This document shows positions 30,262 through 39,561 of a stretch of 64,000 nt of DNA, one piece after another. The stretch is from the NCBI GenBank assembly GCA_017848855.1, contig JAFIHF010000038.1, forward strand, positions 1 to 64,000, in the 5' to 3' direction. Each line of letters starts with the position of its first letter. The first letter of the stretch is position 1. The notes below the pieces were generated by a model. It was not told where the DNA came from and made no database searches. It saw only the letters and a list, made by a program, of their open reading frames with translations. Source of the DNA: Rhodanobacter denitrificans (GTDB lineage Bacteria > Pseudomonadota > Gammaproteobacteria > Xanthomonadales > Rhodanobacteraceae). The translations under genes were made by a program, and so were the position numbers.

Positions 30262-31341
30262 ATGCTGAATCGCGTCCGGCCCGGCGGAGCGTCTTCCGGC
30301 CTGCGCGGGCGCCTCGGCTGGCTGTGCCACCGCAGCGGCCTGCTGCGCCCGCTGCAACAGGCGCGCAGCTGCCTGTACCGGGACCTGCGGCTGCTGGCCT
30401 ACCACCGCGTGCTGACCGTGGAGGAGCCGGATCGCTTCGATTTCGACCTCGGCCTGGTCAGCGCCTCGGCAGAGGGCTTCCGGCGCCAGATGCAGCTGCT
30501 GAAGCGGCGCTTCCGGCCCATGCCGCTGGGGCAGGCGGTGGCGGCGATCGACGCCGGCGAACGGCTGCCGGCCGATGCGGTGGTGGTGACTTTCGACGAC
30601 GGCTACGACGACAACTACCACTGTGCCTTTCCCGTCCTGCGCGAACTGGGGATACCGGCCACCTTCTTCGTCTCCACCGGACACATCGACAGCGGCCGCC
30701 CGTTTGCCTACGACTGGCTGGTGCACATGATCCTGTGCGCGCCGGCCGGCGAGCTGGCCCTGCCCGAGCTGGACATGGCGCAACCCATGCCGGCCGGGCG
30801 CGCGGCGCGCCGGGAGCTGGCGCAGGACATGCTGGATCGGCTGAAGGATCTCGACGACGGCAGCCAGACCGCGCTGATGGCGCGCCTGCAGCGGGCATGG
30901 GGGCTGCCCGCCGCGGCCGGCCACGCCGACTGCCGGCCGATGAGCTGGGCGCAACTGCGCGAAATGCACGCGGCCGGCTGCGAGATCGGCTCGCACGGCG
31001 TGCATCACCGCATGCTGGCCAAGCTGCCCACCGCCGTGCTGGAGGCGGAACTGCGCGACTCCCGGGCCGCGCTGGAACGCGAACTCGGCGCGCCCGCCTC
31101 GCTGCTCTCCTATCCGGTCGGCGGCGACGCCTCGTTCGACGAGCGGGTGATCGCGGCGGCCAAGGCGGCCGGCTACCGCGCGGCGTGCAGCTACATCTGC
31201 GGCACCAATCCGGCGCGCGCCACCGACCGCTACGCGCTGCGGCGCCTGCCGGTCGAACGCGAGATGGACGAAGGCTGGTTCGCCGCGATGCTGACCCTGC
31301 CCGAGCTGGTGAGCTACCCCACCGTCAGCCGAAAATCCTGA
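30262..31341 (+). CDS. Polysaccharide deacetylase (NodB domain)
   Basis: A 359-residue carbohydrate esterase family 4 protein. The metal and catalytic motifs are visible: VVTFDDGYDDNY (residues about 108-119, with the paired Asp), the SHGVHHRM histidine box near 250, and LLSYPVGG near 290 as motif 3. It removes acetyl groups from N-acetyl sugars. No signal peptide is obvious, so it may act in the cytoplasm or on lipid-linked sugars. GGAGG precedes the ATG at 30262; the longer frame upstream has no support. It is divergent from the amidotransferase operon and likely part of the same pathway. Confidence 0.87.
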   Translation: MLNRVRPGGASSGLRGRLGWLCHRSGLLRPLQQARSCLYRDLRLLAYHRVLTVEEPDRFDFDLGLVSASAEGFRRQMQLLKRRFRPMPLGQAVAAIDAGERLPADAVVVTFDDGYDDNYHCAFPVLRELGIPATFFVSTGHIDSGRPFAYDWLVHMILCAPAGELALPELDMAQPMPAGRAARRELAQDMLDRLKDLDDGSQTALMARLQRAWGLPAAAGHADCRPMSWAQLREMHAAGCEIGSHGVHHRMLAKLPTAVLEAELRDSRAALERELGAPASLLSYPVGGDASFDERVIAAAKAAGYRAACSYICGTNPARATDRYALRRLPVEREMDEGWFAAMLTLPELVSYPTVSRKS

Positions 31342-31345
31342 AAGC

Positions 31346-32119
31346 TCAATCCGGCCAGCGGAATTCCACGTGCCGGTTGTTGAACGCGGGATCGTCGAGG
31401 CTGCCGCCCGGTTGCGCGGTCAGCGCCTGCGCCATGCCTTCCACTTCCAGCGCCTGGCCGGCGACGAAGCGCGTGCCCAGCGCCTGCAGTTCCACCAGCT
31501 TCTCGCACAGCAGGCCGGCGCGTTCCAGCTCGTGCGCGGGCACCTGGCGGAAGCTGAGGTCGGGGCGGGCGAACTTGCGCATGCCGCGGGTGTGCACCCA
31601 GGAGCGCTCGCCGCCCTCCTCGTCGCTGCGCAGGATCAGCACGTGGTTGCGCGGCGGCGCGCCGCCCGGCACCAGGTAGCGTTCGCGCCACGCCGCGGCG
31701 CCGAACAGGCCCATGATCTGCGGATCGAGGATCGCGCGACCGCCGACGTCGAGCAGGGCCGCGAGCACGCCCAGCGTGTCGCGCAGGTAGTCGAGGCTGG
31801 CACGGTCGGCCAGCTGCCCGCGCACCAGCAGCACCTCGGGCGCGACGCGCGCCTGCTCGAAAGTCTCCGGCGCGTCCTCGCGCAGGATCTCGCCCAGCGA
31901 ACCGTTGAGCGGGTAGCCCTCCCACTTGCGCAATTCGAGGTTCGGGTAGCGCTTGAGCTCCACGCCCGCGGGCAGGCCGGGGCTGCCGTAGCGCTGTGCC
32001 GGGATCACCAGCTCGCGCTCGAACTTGCCGAACACGTAGAACTGCAGCAGCGCATCCTCGCCGGCGCCGGGTTGCCAGTAGGGGCGGGGCCAGTCGGGGG
32101 TTGGAGTGATCTCGGTCAT
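31346..32119 (-). CDS. Hypothetical protein, 257 residues
   Basis: I do not recognise a family. The soluble protein starts MTEITPTPDWPRPYWQPG and has no signal peptide or helix for membrane insertion. Blocks that look conserved are LELRKWEGYPLNGSLG near residue 65, a regular strand-helix section RASLDYLRDTLGVLAALLDVGG, and a hydrophobic QIMGLFG. It is convergent with the deacetylase gene (4-bp gap) and lies about 70 bp from tdk on the same strand, so it may be read with tdk. Codon use matches the rest of the window, and no obvious frameshift is seen. Confidence 0.7.
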   Translation of the reverse strand: MTEITPTPDWPRPYWQPGAGEDALLQFYVFGKFERELVIPAQRYGSPGLPAGVELKRYPNLELRKWEGYPLNGSLGEILREDAPETFEQARVAPEVLLVRGQLADRASLDYLRDTLGVLAALLDVGGRAILDPQIMGLFGAAAWRERYLVPGGAPPRNHVLILRSDEEGGERSWVHTRGMRKFARPDLSFRQVPAHELERAGLLCEKLVELQALGTRFVAGQALEVEGMAQALTAQPGGSLDDPAFNNRHVEFRWPD

Positions 32120-32187
32120 GAGGTTTGCCTAGGTTTGGATGATGCCGCTTGCCGGAAGCATTCAGCGCAGGGCAGAACCAGAGCCCA

Positions 32188-32943
32188 TTACTGATCCTCA
32201 AAATCCGCGGGGCGCGGATTTTGAGGACGCGGATTTTGAAGGGGCAGCACGCTCTGCTGAAGCTCGATGCGGCCGTGGCCTTCGGTGATCTTCTTGAACT
32301 CGGCGCGGCTCACCGAGACATAGCGGTCGTTGCCGCCGATCTCAACCTGCGGGCCGTCGGTGACCGCGCGGCCCTGCTCGTCCACGCGCACCACCATGGT
32401 GGCCTTGCTGCCGCTGTGGCAGATCGTCTTGATCTCCTGCAGCTCGTCGGCCCAGGCCAAAAGGTAACGGCTGCCCTCGAACAGCTCGCCGCGGAAATCG
32501 GTGCGAAGGCCGTAGGCCAGCACCGGCACGCGCAGCTTGTCCACCACGTCGCTGAGCTGCCACGCCTGCGCGCGGGTGAGGAACTGCGCCTCGTCCACGA
32601 ACACGCAGTGCAGCCGGCCGTGCGCGGCGATGTCGGCCTCGACCACGGCATGCAAATTCTCGTCGCCGCCGAAGCGCCGCGCGTTCGCCTGCAGGCCTAT
32701 GCGCGAGGCCACCACGCCCATGTGTACGCCTGCAGCCACAGGCTGCGCGCTATTCCCCTCTCCCGCCTGCGGGAGAGGGTGGCGCGCAGCGCCAGGAGAG
32801 GGAACCTCTTGCGTGCGCGTATCGATCGCCGGCGTGAGGATCAGCGTGCGCATGCCGCGCTCGCGGTAGTTGTACGCGCTCTGCAGCAGGGTGGTGGTCT
32901 TGCCGGCGTTCATCGCCGAGTAATAGAAATAAAGCTTGGCCAT
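32188..32943 (-). CDS. tdk: Thymidine kinase with in-frame repeat insertions
   Basis: Phosphorylates thymidine to dTMP (salvage). The core is intact: [12 protein letters not shown] (P-loop, residues 10-21), VDEAQFLT with the catalytic Glu region, and [15 protein letters not shown]. Length is 251 against about 200 for the family. Residues 45-74 (nt 32722-32811) are extra, translated from a CCTCTCCCGCC/GGCGGGAGAGG repeat; the native join is DTR-T to GVVASRIG. The last 17 residues ([13 protein letters not shown]...) come from a 14-bp hairpin at 32196-32226. The zinc cysteines of E. coli Tdk are lost here ([14 protein letters not shown]), so activity in this form is not assured. Confidence 0.9.
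   Translation of the reverse strand: MAKLYFYYSAMNAGKTTTLLQSAYNYRERGMRTLILTPAIDTRTQEVPSPGAARHPLPQAGEGNSAQPVAAGVHMGVVASRIGLQANARRFGGDENLHAVVEADIAAHGRLHCVFVDEAQFLTRAQAWQLSDVVDKLRVPVLAYGLRTDFRGELFEGSRYLLAWADELQEIKTICHSGSKATMVVRVDEQGRAVTDGPQVEIGGNDRYVSVSRAEFKKITEGHGRIELQQSVLPLQNPRPQNPRPADFEDQ
32196..32226. repeat. Perfect 14-bp hairpin encoding the Tdk tail
   Basis: CCTCAAAATCCGCG and its complement are separated by GGG. It sits at the 3' end of tdk and, with a further copy of CCGCGTCCTCAAAATC next to it, gives the repeated NPRP tail. A weak terminator role is possible. Confidence 0.7.
32722..32811. repeat. Palindromic repeat inserted in frame in tdk
   Basis: About 90 bp, a multiple of three, inside the coding region. 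Its core is CCCTCTCCCGC with the complement GCGGGAGAGGG at 32756-32779, the same family as 20636-20675 and 201-236 in non-coding DNA. Translated on the minus strand it gives HPLPQAGEG, the product expected from this repeat. Confidence 0.85.
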
Positions 32944-33040
32944 GGTGCTGCGCCGGATGCCGGATCGCGCATGGTAACCCGCCGGGCCGCGGCCCACCGC
33001 CCTGCTACCATCGGCCGCCATTCCACGCCGCCTTCGATCC

Positions 33041-35023
33041 ATGCTCAACCCGCAACAACTGGCCGCCGTCGAACACTGCGACACTCCCCTGCTGGTGCTG
33101 GCGGGCGCGGGCTCGGGCAAGACCAGCGTGATCACGCAGAAGATCGCGCACCTGATCCAGCGGCGGAAGCTGGCGGCCGGCAAGATCGCCGCGATCACCT
33201 TCACCAACAAGGCCGCGCGCGAGATGCGCGAGCGCGTGGGCAAGCTGGTGTCCGGCGAGGACGCCGCCGCGCTCACCGTGTGCACCTTCCACGCGCTGGG
33301 GCTGAAGTTCCTGCAGATCGAGCACGCGCGCGCCGGCCTGCGCCGCGGCTTCTCGGTGCTGGACGCGGACGACAGCGAGGGCATCGTCAAGGAGCTGTCG
33401 CCCAAGGGCGCCAAGCCCGACGTGCTGTCCGGCATCAGGAACCTGCTGAGCCGCGCGAAGAACGCCGGCCTGTCGCCGGAGGAAGCGCAGGCCGCCGCGC
33501 GCAGCCCGCGCGAGATCGAGGCGGCGACGATCTACGCGCTGTACCAGGCGCGCCTCGCCGCGTTCAACGCGGTGGATTTCGACGACCTGATCCGGCTGCC
33601 GCTGCGCATCCTCGAAAGCGACGACGAGTGCCGCGCCGCATGGCGCGAACGCCTGCGCTACCTGCTGGTGGACGAATACCAGGACACCAACGACGCGCAG
33701 TACCGCCTGCTGAAAGCGCTGACCGGCGAGCGCGGCGGCATCACCTGCGTGGGCGACGACGACCAGTCGATCTACGCCTGGCGCGGCGCGAACCCCGAGA
33801 ACATCGAGCAGCTCGGCCGCGACTGGCCGAACCTGCGCGTGATCAAGCTCGAACAGAACTACCGCTGCGGCAAGCGCATCCTGCGCGCGGCGAATGCGCT
33901 GATCGCGAACAACCCGCACGCGCACGAAAAGAAGCTGTGGAGCGAGCACCCCGAGGGCGGCCCGATCCGCGTGCTCGAATGCAAGGAGGCCGAGCACGAG
34001 GCCGAGAAGATCGCCTCGATCGCCGCCACGCTCGCCGAGAAGCACAAGGCGCGCTGGGACGACATGGCCATCCTCTACCGCGGCAACTTCCAGGCGCGGC
34101 CGCTGGAGAAGGCGCTGCGCCTCGCGCGCGTGCCCTACCACCTCACCGGCGCGCTCTCCTTCCTCGACCGCGCCGAGGTGAAGGACGTGCTGTGCTACCT
34201 GCGCCTGCTGACCAACCCCAGCGACGATGCCGCCTTCCTGCGCGTGGTGAACGTGCCCAAGCGCGAGATCGGCGCCACCACGCTGGAAAAGCTGGGCCAG
34301 TTCGCGCAGACCAAGCACTGCTCGCTGCTCGAAGCCACCCGCAGCGACGCCGTGCTGCGCCAGCTCTCGCCGCGCCCGGCCGCCGCGCTGGCGGCGTTCT
34401 CCGAACTCGTCGACGAACTGCGCAGCGCCGCACTGCACGAGAGCGCGGCCGACCTCGTGGATCGCCTCCTGAAGCGCACCGGCTACGCGGCGCAGCTCGC
34501 CGCCGCCACGCCGGACGTCGCCGTGCGCGAACGCAAGCTCGGCAACCTGCGCGAACTGATCGACTGGTTCCGCGCGATGCAGAAGGGCGGCAACGGCGCC
34601 GGCGACCTCGCCGCCCAGCTCGCCCTGCTCTCGCACGCCGACCGCGACGACCCCGGCAACGCGGTGCGCCTGATGACGCTGCACGCGGCCAAGGGCCTGG
34701 AGTTCCGCTTCGTCTTCATCGTGGGCTGCGAGGACGGCACCCTGCCCAGCGAAGGCGCGCTCGACGAAGGCCGGCTCGACGAGGAACGCCGCCTGATGTA
34801 CGTGGGCATCACCCGCGCCAAGGAACTGCTCACGCTGTCGTGGTCGGCCAAGACCCGGCGCTACGGCGAGATCCACGGCAACCAGCCCAGCCGCTTCCTG
34901 CACGAGCTGCCGCAGGCCGACCTGCACTGGCAGGGCAAGGACCCCGAGGCGGACAAGGAGGCGGTGCGCGAGACCGCCGAGTCGCACATGGCGCGCATCG
35001 CGGCGATGCTGGCCGGCGGTTGA
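33041..35023 (+). CDS. rep: ATP-dependent DNA helicase Rep (UvrD/Rep family)
   Basis: Superfamily 1A 3'-5' helicase that clears proteins ahead of replication forks. The 660-residue protein starts [27 protein letters not shown], i.e. Q-motif and Walker A at residues 22-29; Ia [59 protein letters not shown] and [14 protein letters not shown] all follow in order. TACCAT at 33006-33011 may be the -10 box of a short-leader promoter. Divergent from tdk across 97 bp. Confidence 0.95.
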   Translation: MLNPQQLAAVEHCDTPLLVLAGAGSGKTSVITQKIAHLIQRRKLAAGKIAAITFTNKAAREMRERVGKLVSGEDAAALTVCTFHALGLKFLQIEHARAGLRRGFSVLDADDSEGIVKELSPKGAKPDVLSGIRNLLSRAKNAGLSPEEAQAAARSPREIEAATIYALYQARLAAFNAVDFDDLIRLPLRILESDDECRAAWRERLRYLLVDEYQDTNDAQYRLLKALTGERGGITCVGDDDQSIYAWRGANPENIEQLGRDWPNLRVIKLEQNYRCGKRILRAANALIANNPHAHEKKLWSEHPEGGPIRVLECKEAEHEAEKIASIAATLAEKHKARWDDMAILYRGNFQARPLEKALRLARVPYHLTGALSFLDRAEVKDVLCYLRLLTNPSDDAAFLRVVNVPKREIGATTLEKLGQFAQTKHCSLLEATRSDAVLRQLSPRPAAALAAFSELVDELRSAALHESAADLVDRLLKRTGYAAQLAAATPDVAVRERKLGNLRELIDWFRAMQKGGNGAGDLAAQLALLSHADRDDPGNAVRLMTLHAAKGLEFRFVFIVGCEDGTLPSEGALDEGRLDEERRLMYVGITRAKELLTLSWSAKTRRYGEIHGNQPSRFLHELPQADLHWQGKDPEADKEAVRETAESHMARIAAMLAGG

Positions 35024-35094
35024 CATCCGCGCCGGCCTGCCTTTGAGTGTGCGGCGGTGACCGGCCGATCCTTGCCCCGGTACCAGGGGAAAAC

Positions 35095-36675
35095 ATGATC
35101 GACTCGACCCGGGCCTACGCCAAGCTCGTCGCCGCCTTCCACCAGAACGACTGGCCGCGCGTGCAGCAGCGCGCCAGCCAGCTGCTCGCGGTGGCGCCGG
35201 ACGACGCGCGCGTGCACCACATGGCCGGCGTGGCCTGCATGCAATCCCGGCAGATGCCGCAGGCGCTGGAACACCTGCTGAAAACCACCCACCTGGAACC
35301 GCGCCGCGCCGACTACGTTGCGCAATACGCGAAGGCGCTGGCGCTGACGCGCCGCCTGCGCGAGGCCCGGCTGGTCGCGGACCGCGCGATGACCCTGGCG
35401 CCCGCCGATGCGCCGACCCTGGACACGCTGGGCATGGTCTACCGGCAGGCCAACGCCCACCTGCAGTCGACCACGGCGTTCCGCCGCGCGGCGGCGCTGG
35501 CGCCCGAGCACGCGCTCACCCGCCTCCACCTCGCCTATGCGCTGAACTCGATCGGCGACGTCGCCGGCGCCGAGCAGGAGCTGGAGGCCTGCATCCGGCT
35601 GGAACCGCGCCACTGGTATGCGCATCTGCTGCTCGCCCAGCTGCAGAAGCAGACCGCCGAGCACAACCACCTCGCGCGCCTGCGCGAGCTGGCGGAACGC
35701 CACGCCGACGACCCCGGCGCGCAGCTCCTGCTCAACATCGCGCTGGGCAAGGAATGCGACGACCTCGCCGACTACCCGGCCGCGTTCGCGCACTACACGC
35801 GCGGCAAGGCCGCCGGCCGGCGCATGCGTCCCTATACGTTCGCGCGCGACGAGGCGATATTCGACGCGCTGATCCGCGCCTTTCCCGCCAACGGGGCGGA
35901 GACCGCCGCGGGCGACCCCACGCGCGAGCCGATCTTCATCATCGGCATGCCGCGCACCGGCACCACCTTGCTCGACCGCGTGCTCTCCAGTCATCCCGAC
36001 GTGCACTCCGCCGGCGAGCTGCAGAATTTTCCCACCGCGCTGCAACGGGCCTCGGGCTGCCCCACCGCCCTGCTCGGCGAGGCGGATATCGCCGCGCGCA
36101 CCCGCCACATCGACTGGCGGCAGCTGGGCGCCGCCTACCTCGCCAGCACGCGGCCGGCCACCGGCGGCACGCCGCGCTTCATCGACAAGCTGCCGCACAA
36201 TTTCCTGTATGCCGGCTTCATCGCCCGCGCGCTGCCGAACGCGAAGATCGTCTGCCTGCGCCGCGACCCGCTGGACACCTGCGTGGGCAACTTCCGCCAC
36301 CTGTTCGAGCAGGAGTCGGGCTTCTACGACTACTCCTTCGACCTCGCCGACATCGGCCGCTACTACATCCAGTTCGACCGCCTGATCGCGCATTGGCGCA
36401 AGCTGCTGCCGGGGCGCATTTTGGAGCTGTCCTACGAGTCGCTGGTGACGGACCCGGAAGCCACCACGCGCGAGCTGCTGGCCTTCTGCGAACTGCCCTG
36501 GAACGAGGCCTGCCTGCGCTCCGAGGACAACGCCGCGCCGGTCAACACACCCAACGCCTGGCAGGTGCGCGCGCCGATCTATCGCAGCGCGGTGGGCCGC
36601 TGGAAACGGTTCCAGCCCGAGCTGCGCGACCTGCGCTGGCTGCTCGCCGGCGCCGGCATCGGGACGGCGGAGTAA
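35095..36675 (+). CDS. TPR-domain sulfotransferase, intact copy
   Basis: A 526-residue protein with an N-terminal helical repeat domain (residues about 1-270, TPR-like pairs such as AVAPDDARVHHMAGVACMQ) and a C-terminal PAPS-dependent sulfotransferase domain. The 5'-phosphosulfate loop is FIIGMPRTGTTLLDR near residue 285, the 3'-phosphate site KIVCLRRDPLDTCVGNFRHLF near 385, and the C-terminal helix motif WQVRAPIYRSAVGRWKRF is well preserved. Such proteins sulfate protein tyrosines or carbohydrates; acceptor not known. AGGGGA precedes the ATG. Followed by a diverged copy. Confidence 0.85.
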   Translation: MIDSTRAYAKLVAAFHQNDWPRVQQRASQLLAVAPDDARVHHMAGVACMQSRQMPQALEHLLKTTHLEPRRADYVAQYAKALALTRRLREARLVADRAMTLAPADAPTLDTLGMVYRQANAHLQSTTAFRRAAALAPEHALTRLHLAYALNSIGDVAGAEQELEACIRLEPRHWYAHLLLAQLQKQTAEHNHLARLRELAERHADDPGAQLLLNIALGKECDDLADYPAAFAHYTRGKAAGRRMRPYTFARDEAIFDALIRAFPANGAETAAGDPTREPIFIIGMPRTGTTLLDRVLSSHPDVHSAGELQNFPTALQRASGCPTALLGEADIAARTRHIDWRQLGAAYLASTRPATGGTPRFIDKLPHNFLYAGFIARALPNAKIVCLRRDPLDTCVGNFRHLFEQESGFYDYSFDLADIGRYYIQFDRLIAHWRKLLPGRILELSYESLVTDPEATTRELLAFCELPWNEACLRSEDNAAPVNTPNAWQVRAPIYRSAVGRWKRFQPELRDLRWLLAGAGIGTAE

Positions 36676-36797
36676 ACACCCCGCCGGACGGCCACGGCTG
36701 ACGCCGGCATCGCCGCGGCCGGGCAGTTGACGGCCACCGGCGTGCCGTCCAGTGTGCGCATGTCGTCCGCCTCAGCCTGGATGCCAGGGGGAATGCC

Positions 36798-38378
36798 GTG
36801 ATCGATTCGAGCCGGGCCTTCACCAAACTCGTCGCCGCCTTCAACCAGAACGACTGGCCGCGGGTGCAGCACCATGCCGGCGAATTGCTGGCGCTCGCGC
36901 CGGGCGATGCGCGCGTGCACTTCATGGCCGGCGTGGCCTGCCTGGAGCGGCAGCAGTGGGCGGGCGCGCTGGAGCACCTGCTGCAAGCCACCCGGCTGGA
37001 ACCGCGCCGCGCCGACTATGCCGCCCAGCACGCGAAGGCGCTGGCGCAGCTGCAGCGGATGCCCGAGGCGCGGCAGGCCGCGGACCGCGCGATGAGCCTG
37101 GCGCCCGACGACGCCTGGACCCTGGACACGCTGGGCGTGATCTACCTGCAGGCCCATGCGCCGGCGCAGGCGGCCACCGCGTTCCGCCGCACCGTGGCGC
37201 TGCTGCCCGGCCACGCCCCCGCCCACTTCAAGCTGGCCCACGTGCTGACCGCGCTGGACGACGTCGAGGGTGCGGAGCGCGAACTGGAAGCCTGCATCCG
37301 GCTCGAACCGCGCCACTGGCCCGCGCACCTGCGCCTCGCCGAACTGCGGCCGCAGACCCTCGGGCGCAACCATCTCGCGCGACTGCGCGCCCTGCTGCAA
37401 CAGCACGCCGCCGACCCCGCCGCGCAGACCTTCCTCAACATCGCGCTGGGCAAGGAATGCGAGGACACCGGCGACTACCCCGCCGCGTTCGCGCACTACG
37501 CGCGCGGCAAGGCCGCCGGCCGGCGCCAGCGCCCCTATGACTTCGCGCGCGACGAAGCGATGTTCGACGCGCTGGTCCGCGCCTTTCCCCTCGGCCAAGC
37601 CGGCGCACCGGCCGGCGACCCCACGCACGAACCGATCTTCGTCGTCGGCCTGCCGCGCAGCGGCATCGCCCTGCTCGACCGCCTGCTCTCCAGCCACCCC
37701 GACGTGCACTCCGCCGGCGAGCTGGAGCACTTCCCGATGCTGCTGCAGCATGCCTCGCACTGCCACGGCATGCTGCTGCGCGAGGCGGACATCGCCGCGC
37801 ATACCCGCCACATCGACTGGCAGCAGCTCGGCGCGGTCTACCTCGCCAGCACGCGGCCGGCCACCGGCCACACGCCGCGCTTCATCGACCGGCTGCCGCA
37901 CAACTTCCTGTCCGTCGGCTTCATCGCCCGCGCGCTGCCGAACGCAAAGATCGTCTGCCTGCGCCGCGACCCGCTGGATACCTGCCTCGCGAACTTCCGC
38001 CACCTGTTCGAGCAGGCCTCGGACTGGTACAACTATTCTTTCGACCTCGCCGACATCGGCCGCTACTACCTCGCGTTCGACCGCCTGATGGCGCACTGGC
38101 ACACCCTGCTGCCCGGACGCATCCTGGAGGTGTCCTACGAGTCGCTGGTGGCCGACCCGGAGGCCAGCATGCGCGAACTGCTGGCCTGGTGCGGGCTGCC
38201 CTGGCACGGCGCCCACCGGCGTCCGGCGCGGAACGCCGCGGCGGCCAACGCGCCCGGTGCCCGGCCGCCGCACACGCCGATCCGCCACGACGCGGTGGGC
38301 CGCTGGAAACACTTCAAACCCCAGCTGGACGAGCTGCGCTGGATGCTGGCCGGCGCCGGCATCGACACGCCGCCTTGA
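36798..38378 (+). CDS. TPR-domain sulfotransferase paralogue, probably degenerate
   Basis: The same length (526 residues) and domain order as its left neighbour, so it arose by tandem duplication. Key parts have decayed: the 5'-phosphosulfate loop reads FVVGLPRSGIALLDR, with TT replaced by IA; the substrate-side DKLPHN is DRLPHN; and WQVRAPIYRSAVGRW near the end has become RPPHTPIRHDAVGRW. The 3'-phosphate site is kept (KIVCLRRDPLDTCLAN). It starts with GTG at 36798 after an AGGGGG. Likely a pseudo-enzyme or a diverged function; the reading frame is intact. Confidence 0.8.
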   Translation: MIDSSRAFTKLVAAFNQNDWPRVQHHAGELLALAPGDARVHFMAGVACLERQQWAGALEHLLQATRLEPRRADYAAQHAKALAQLQRMPEARQAADRAMSLAPDDAWTLDTLGVIYLQAHAPAQAATAFRRTVALLPGHAPAHFKLAHVLTALDDVEGAERELEACIRLEPRHWPAHLRLAELRPQTLGRNHLARLRALLQQHAADPAAQTFLNIALGKECEDTGDYPAAFAHYARGKAAGRRQRPYDFARDEAMFDALVRAFPLGQAGAPAGDPTHEPIFVVGLPRSGIALLDRLLSSHPDVHSAGELEHFPMLLQHASHCHGMLLREADIAAHTRHIDWQQLGAVYLASTRPATGHTPRFIDRLPHNFLSVGFIARALPNAKIVCLRRDPLDTCLANFRHLFEQASDWYNYSFDLADIGRYYLAFDRLMAHWHTLLPGRILEVSYESLVADPEASMRELLAWCGLPWHGAHRRPARNAAAANAPGARPPHTPIRHDAVGRWKHFKPQLDELRWMLAGAGIDTPP

Positions 38379-38399
38379 ATCGTCCCCGCGCAGCCGGGC

Positions 38400-39434
38400 T
38401 CAGATCAGCCGCTGCGCCTCCAGCTCGCCCTTGAGATAGGCGTAGTAGATCGGCGCGGCGATCACGCCGGGCAGGCCGAACGCGGCTTCCATCAGCAGCA
38501 TCGCGATCAGCAGCTCCCACGCCGCCGCATGGATCTGCGAGCCCACGATGCGCGCGTTGAGGAAGTACTCCAGCTTGTGCACCAGGACCAGGAAGCCGAG
38601 CGCGGCGATGCCCACGCCCAGCGACACCGACAGCGCGGCGATGGTGATGGCGGTGTTGGAGAGCAGGTTGCCGACCACCGGCAGCAGGCCGGTGATGAAG
38701 GTGACCGCCACCAGGGTCTTGGCCAGCGGCACGTGGATGCCCAGCAACGGCAGCACGCCGAGCAGGAAGACCGCGGTGAGCACGGTGTTGACCAGCGAGA
38801 TCTTGATCTGCGCGAACACGATGTCGTGGAACGCCTGCGCCAGCCGATGGCTGCGCTGGCCCAGCGCCGCCGCCAGCGGCCCCAGCTGGTGCGCCGGGCG
38901 GGTGCGGCTGAGCGCCACGATCGCGCCCAGCACCAGGCCGATCAGGATGTGCACGAACGCACGCGCGGCCTCCCTGCCCGCCAGTTGCAGGGTCACCGAA
39001 TGCTTGCGCGCCAGCTCCACCACGCCGTCGCGCAAGTCGTCCACGCTGTCGGGCAGGTGGTCCACCAGCACCCCCGGCAGCTGCTGGCGCGCCTTCTCCA
39101 CCAGCGGCATCAGCTGTTGCTGCCACAGCAGCTCGGGATTGCCCAGCTCGCGGCGGAAGAAGCTGATCGCGCCGAGGATCAAGAGCACCAGCAGGCCCAC
39201 CACCAGCGCGCCCAGCACCGCCACCACCACCACCCGCGCGCGGTCGCCCGGAATGCGCCGGCCCAGCAGCGGCACCGCCGCCTGCACCAGTTCGTAGACC
39301 AGCAGGCCCGCCAGCAGGGCGGAGAGCAGGCGCAGCTGCAACACCAGCCACAGCGCCAGCGCGGCCAGCAGGTAGCTGGCGACGCGGATGACGGGCGAAC
39401 TGGCGCGGGGCGCGGCGGGCGTCGGATCGTGCAT
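38400..39434 (-). CDS. AI-2E family (PerM/TqsA-like) transporter
   Basis: A 344-residue inner-membrane protein with eight predicted helices; the pattern of two N-terminal helices, a soluble middle region (RRELGNPELLWQQQLMPLVEKARQQLPG near residue 110) and a C-terminal cluster of helices ending with AYLKGE is that of the AI-2E transporter family (PF01594). Conserved motifs include LGVLPLLGIHVPLAKTLVAV-like helix borders and VGSQIHAAAWELL near residue 290. Substrates vary; autoinducer-2 export is the founding activity but should not be assumed. The ATG at 39434 is favoured. Divergent from the phosphatase gene. Confidence 0.85.
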   Translation of the reverse strand: MHDPTPAAPRASSPVIRVASYLLAALALWLVLQLRLLSALLAGLLVYELVQAAVPLLGRRIPGDRARVVVVAVLGALVVGLLVLLILGAISFFRRELGNPELLWQQQLMPLVEKARQQLPGVLVDHLPDSVDDLRDGVVELARKHSVTLQLAGREAARAFVHILIGLVLGAIVALSRTRPAHQLGPLAAALGQRSHRLAQAFHDIVFAQIKISLVNTVLTAVFLLGVLPLLGIHVPLAKTLVAVTFITGLLPVVGNLLSNTAITIAALSVSLGVGIAALGFLVLVHKLEYFLNARIVGSQIHAAAWELLIAMLLMEAAFGLPGVIAAPIYYAYLKGELEAQRLI

Positions 39435-39514
39435 GCGGGTACCGGCGATGGCGGGGACGGCCGCCAGTCTGTCAGCCGAAGACGGTGGCAGCCAGCCCGG
39501 ACATTCGCCTGTCG

Positions 39515-39520
39515 TAAAAT
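39515..39520 (+). promoter_or_regulatory. -10 box of the acid phosphatase gene
   Basis: TAAAAT, AT-rich in a GC-rich gap, lies 42 bp upstream of the phosphatase start. No clear -35 sequence is seen. Confidence 0.4.
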
Positions 39521-39561
39521 CCTGCAAGACTCGCCGCTCCCGTTCCGGAGACACCTGCCCC

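Noticed and set aside
30080-30268. 62-codon frame upstream of the deacetylase
   Set aside because: Overlaps the deacetylase start, Arg/Pro-rich, and the real start has a better binding site.
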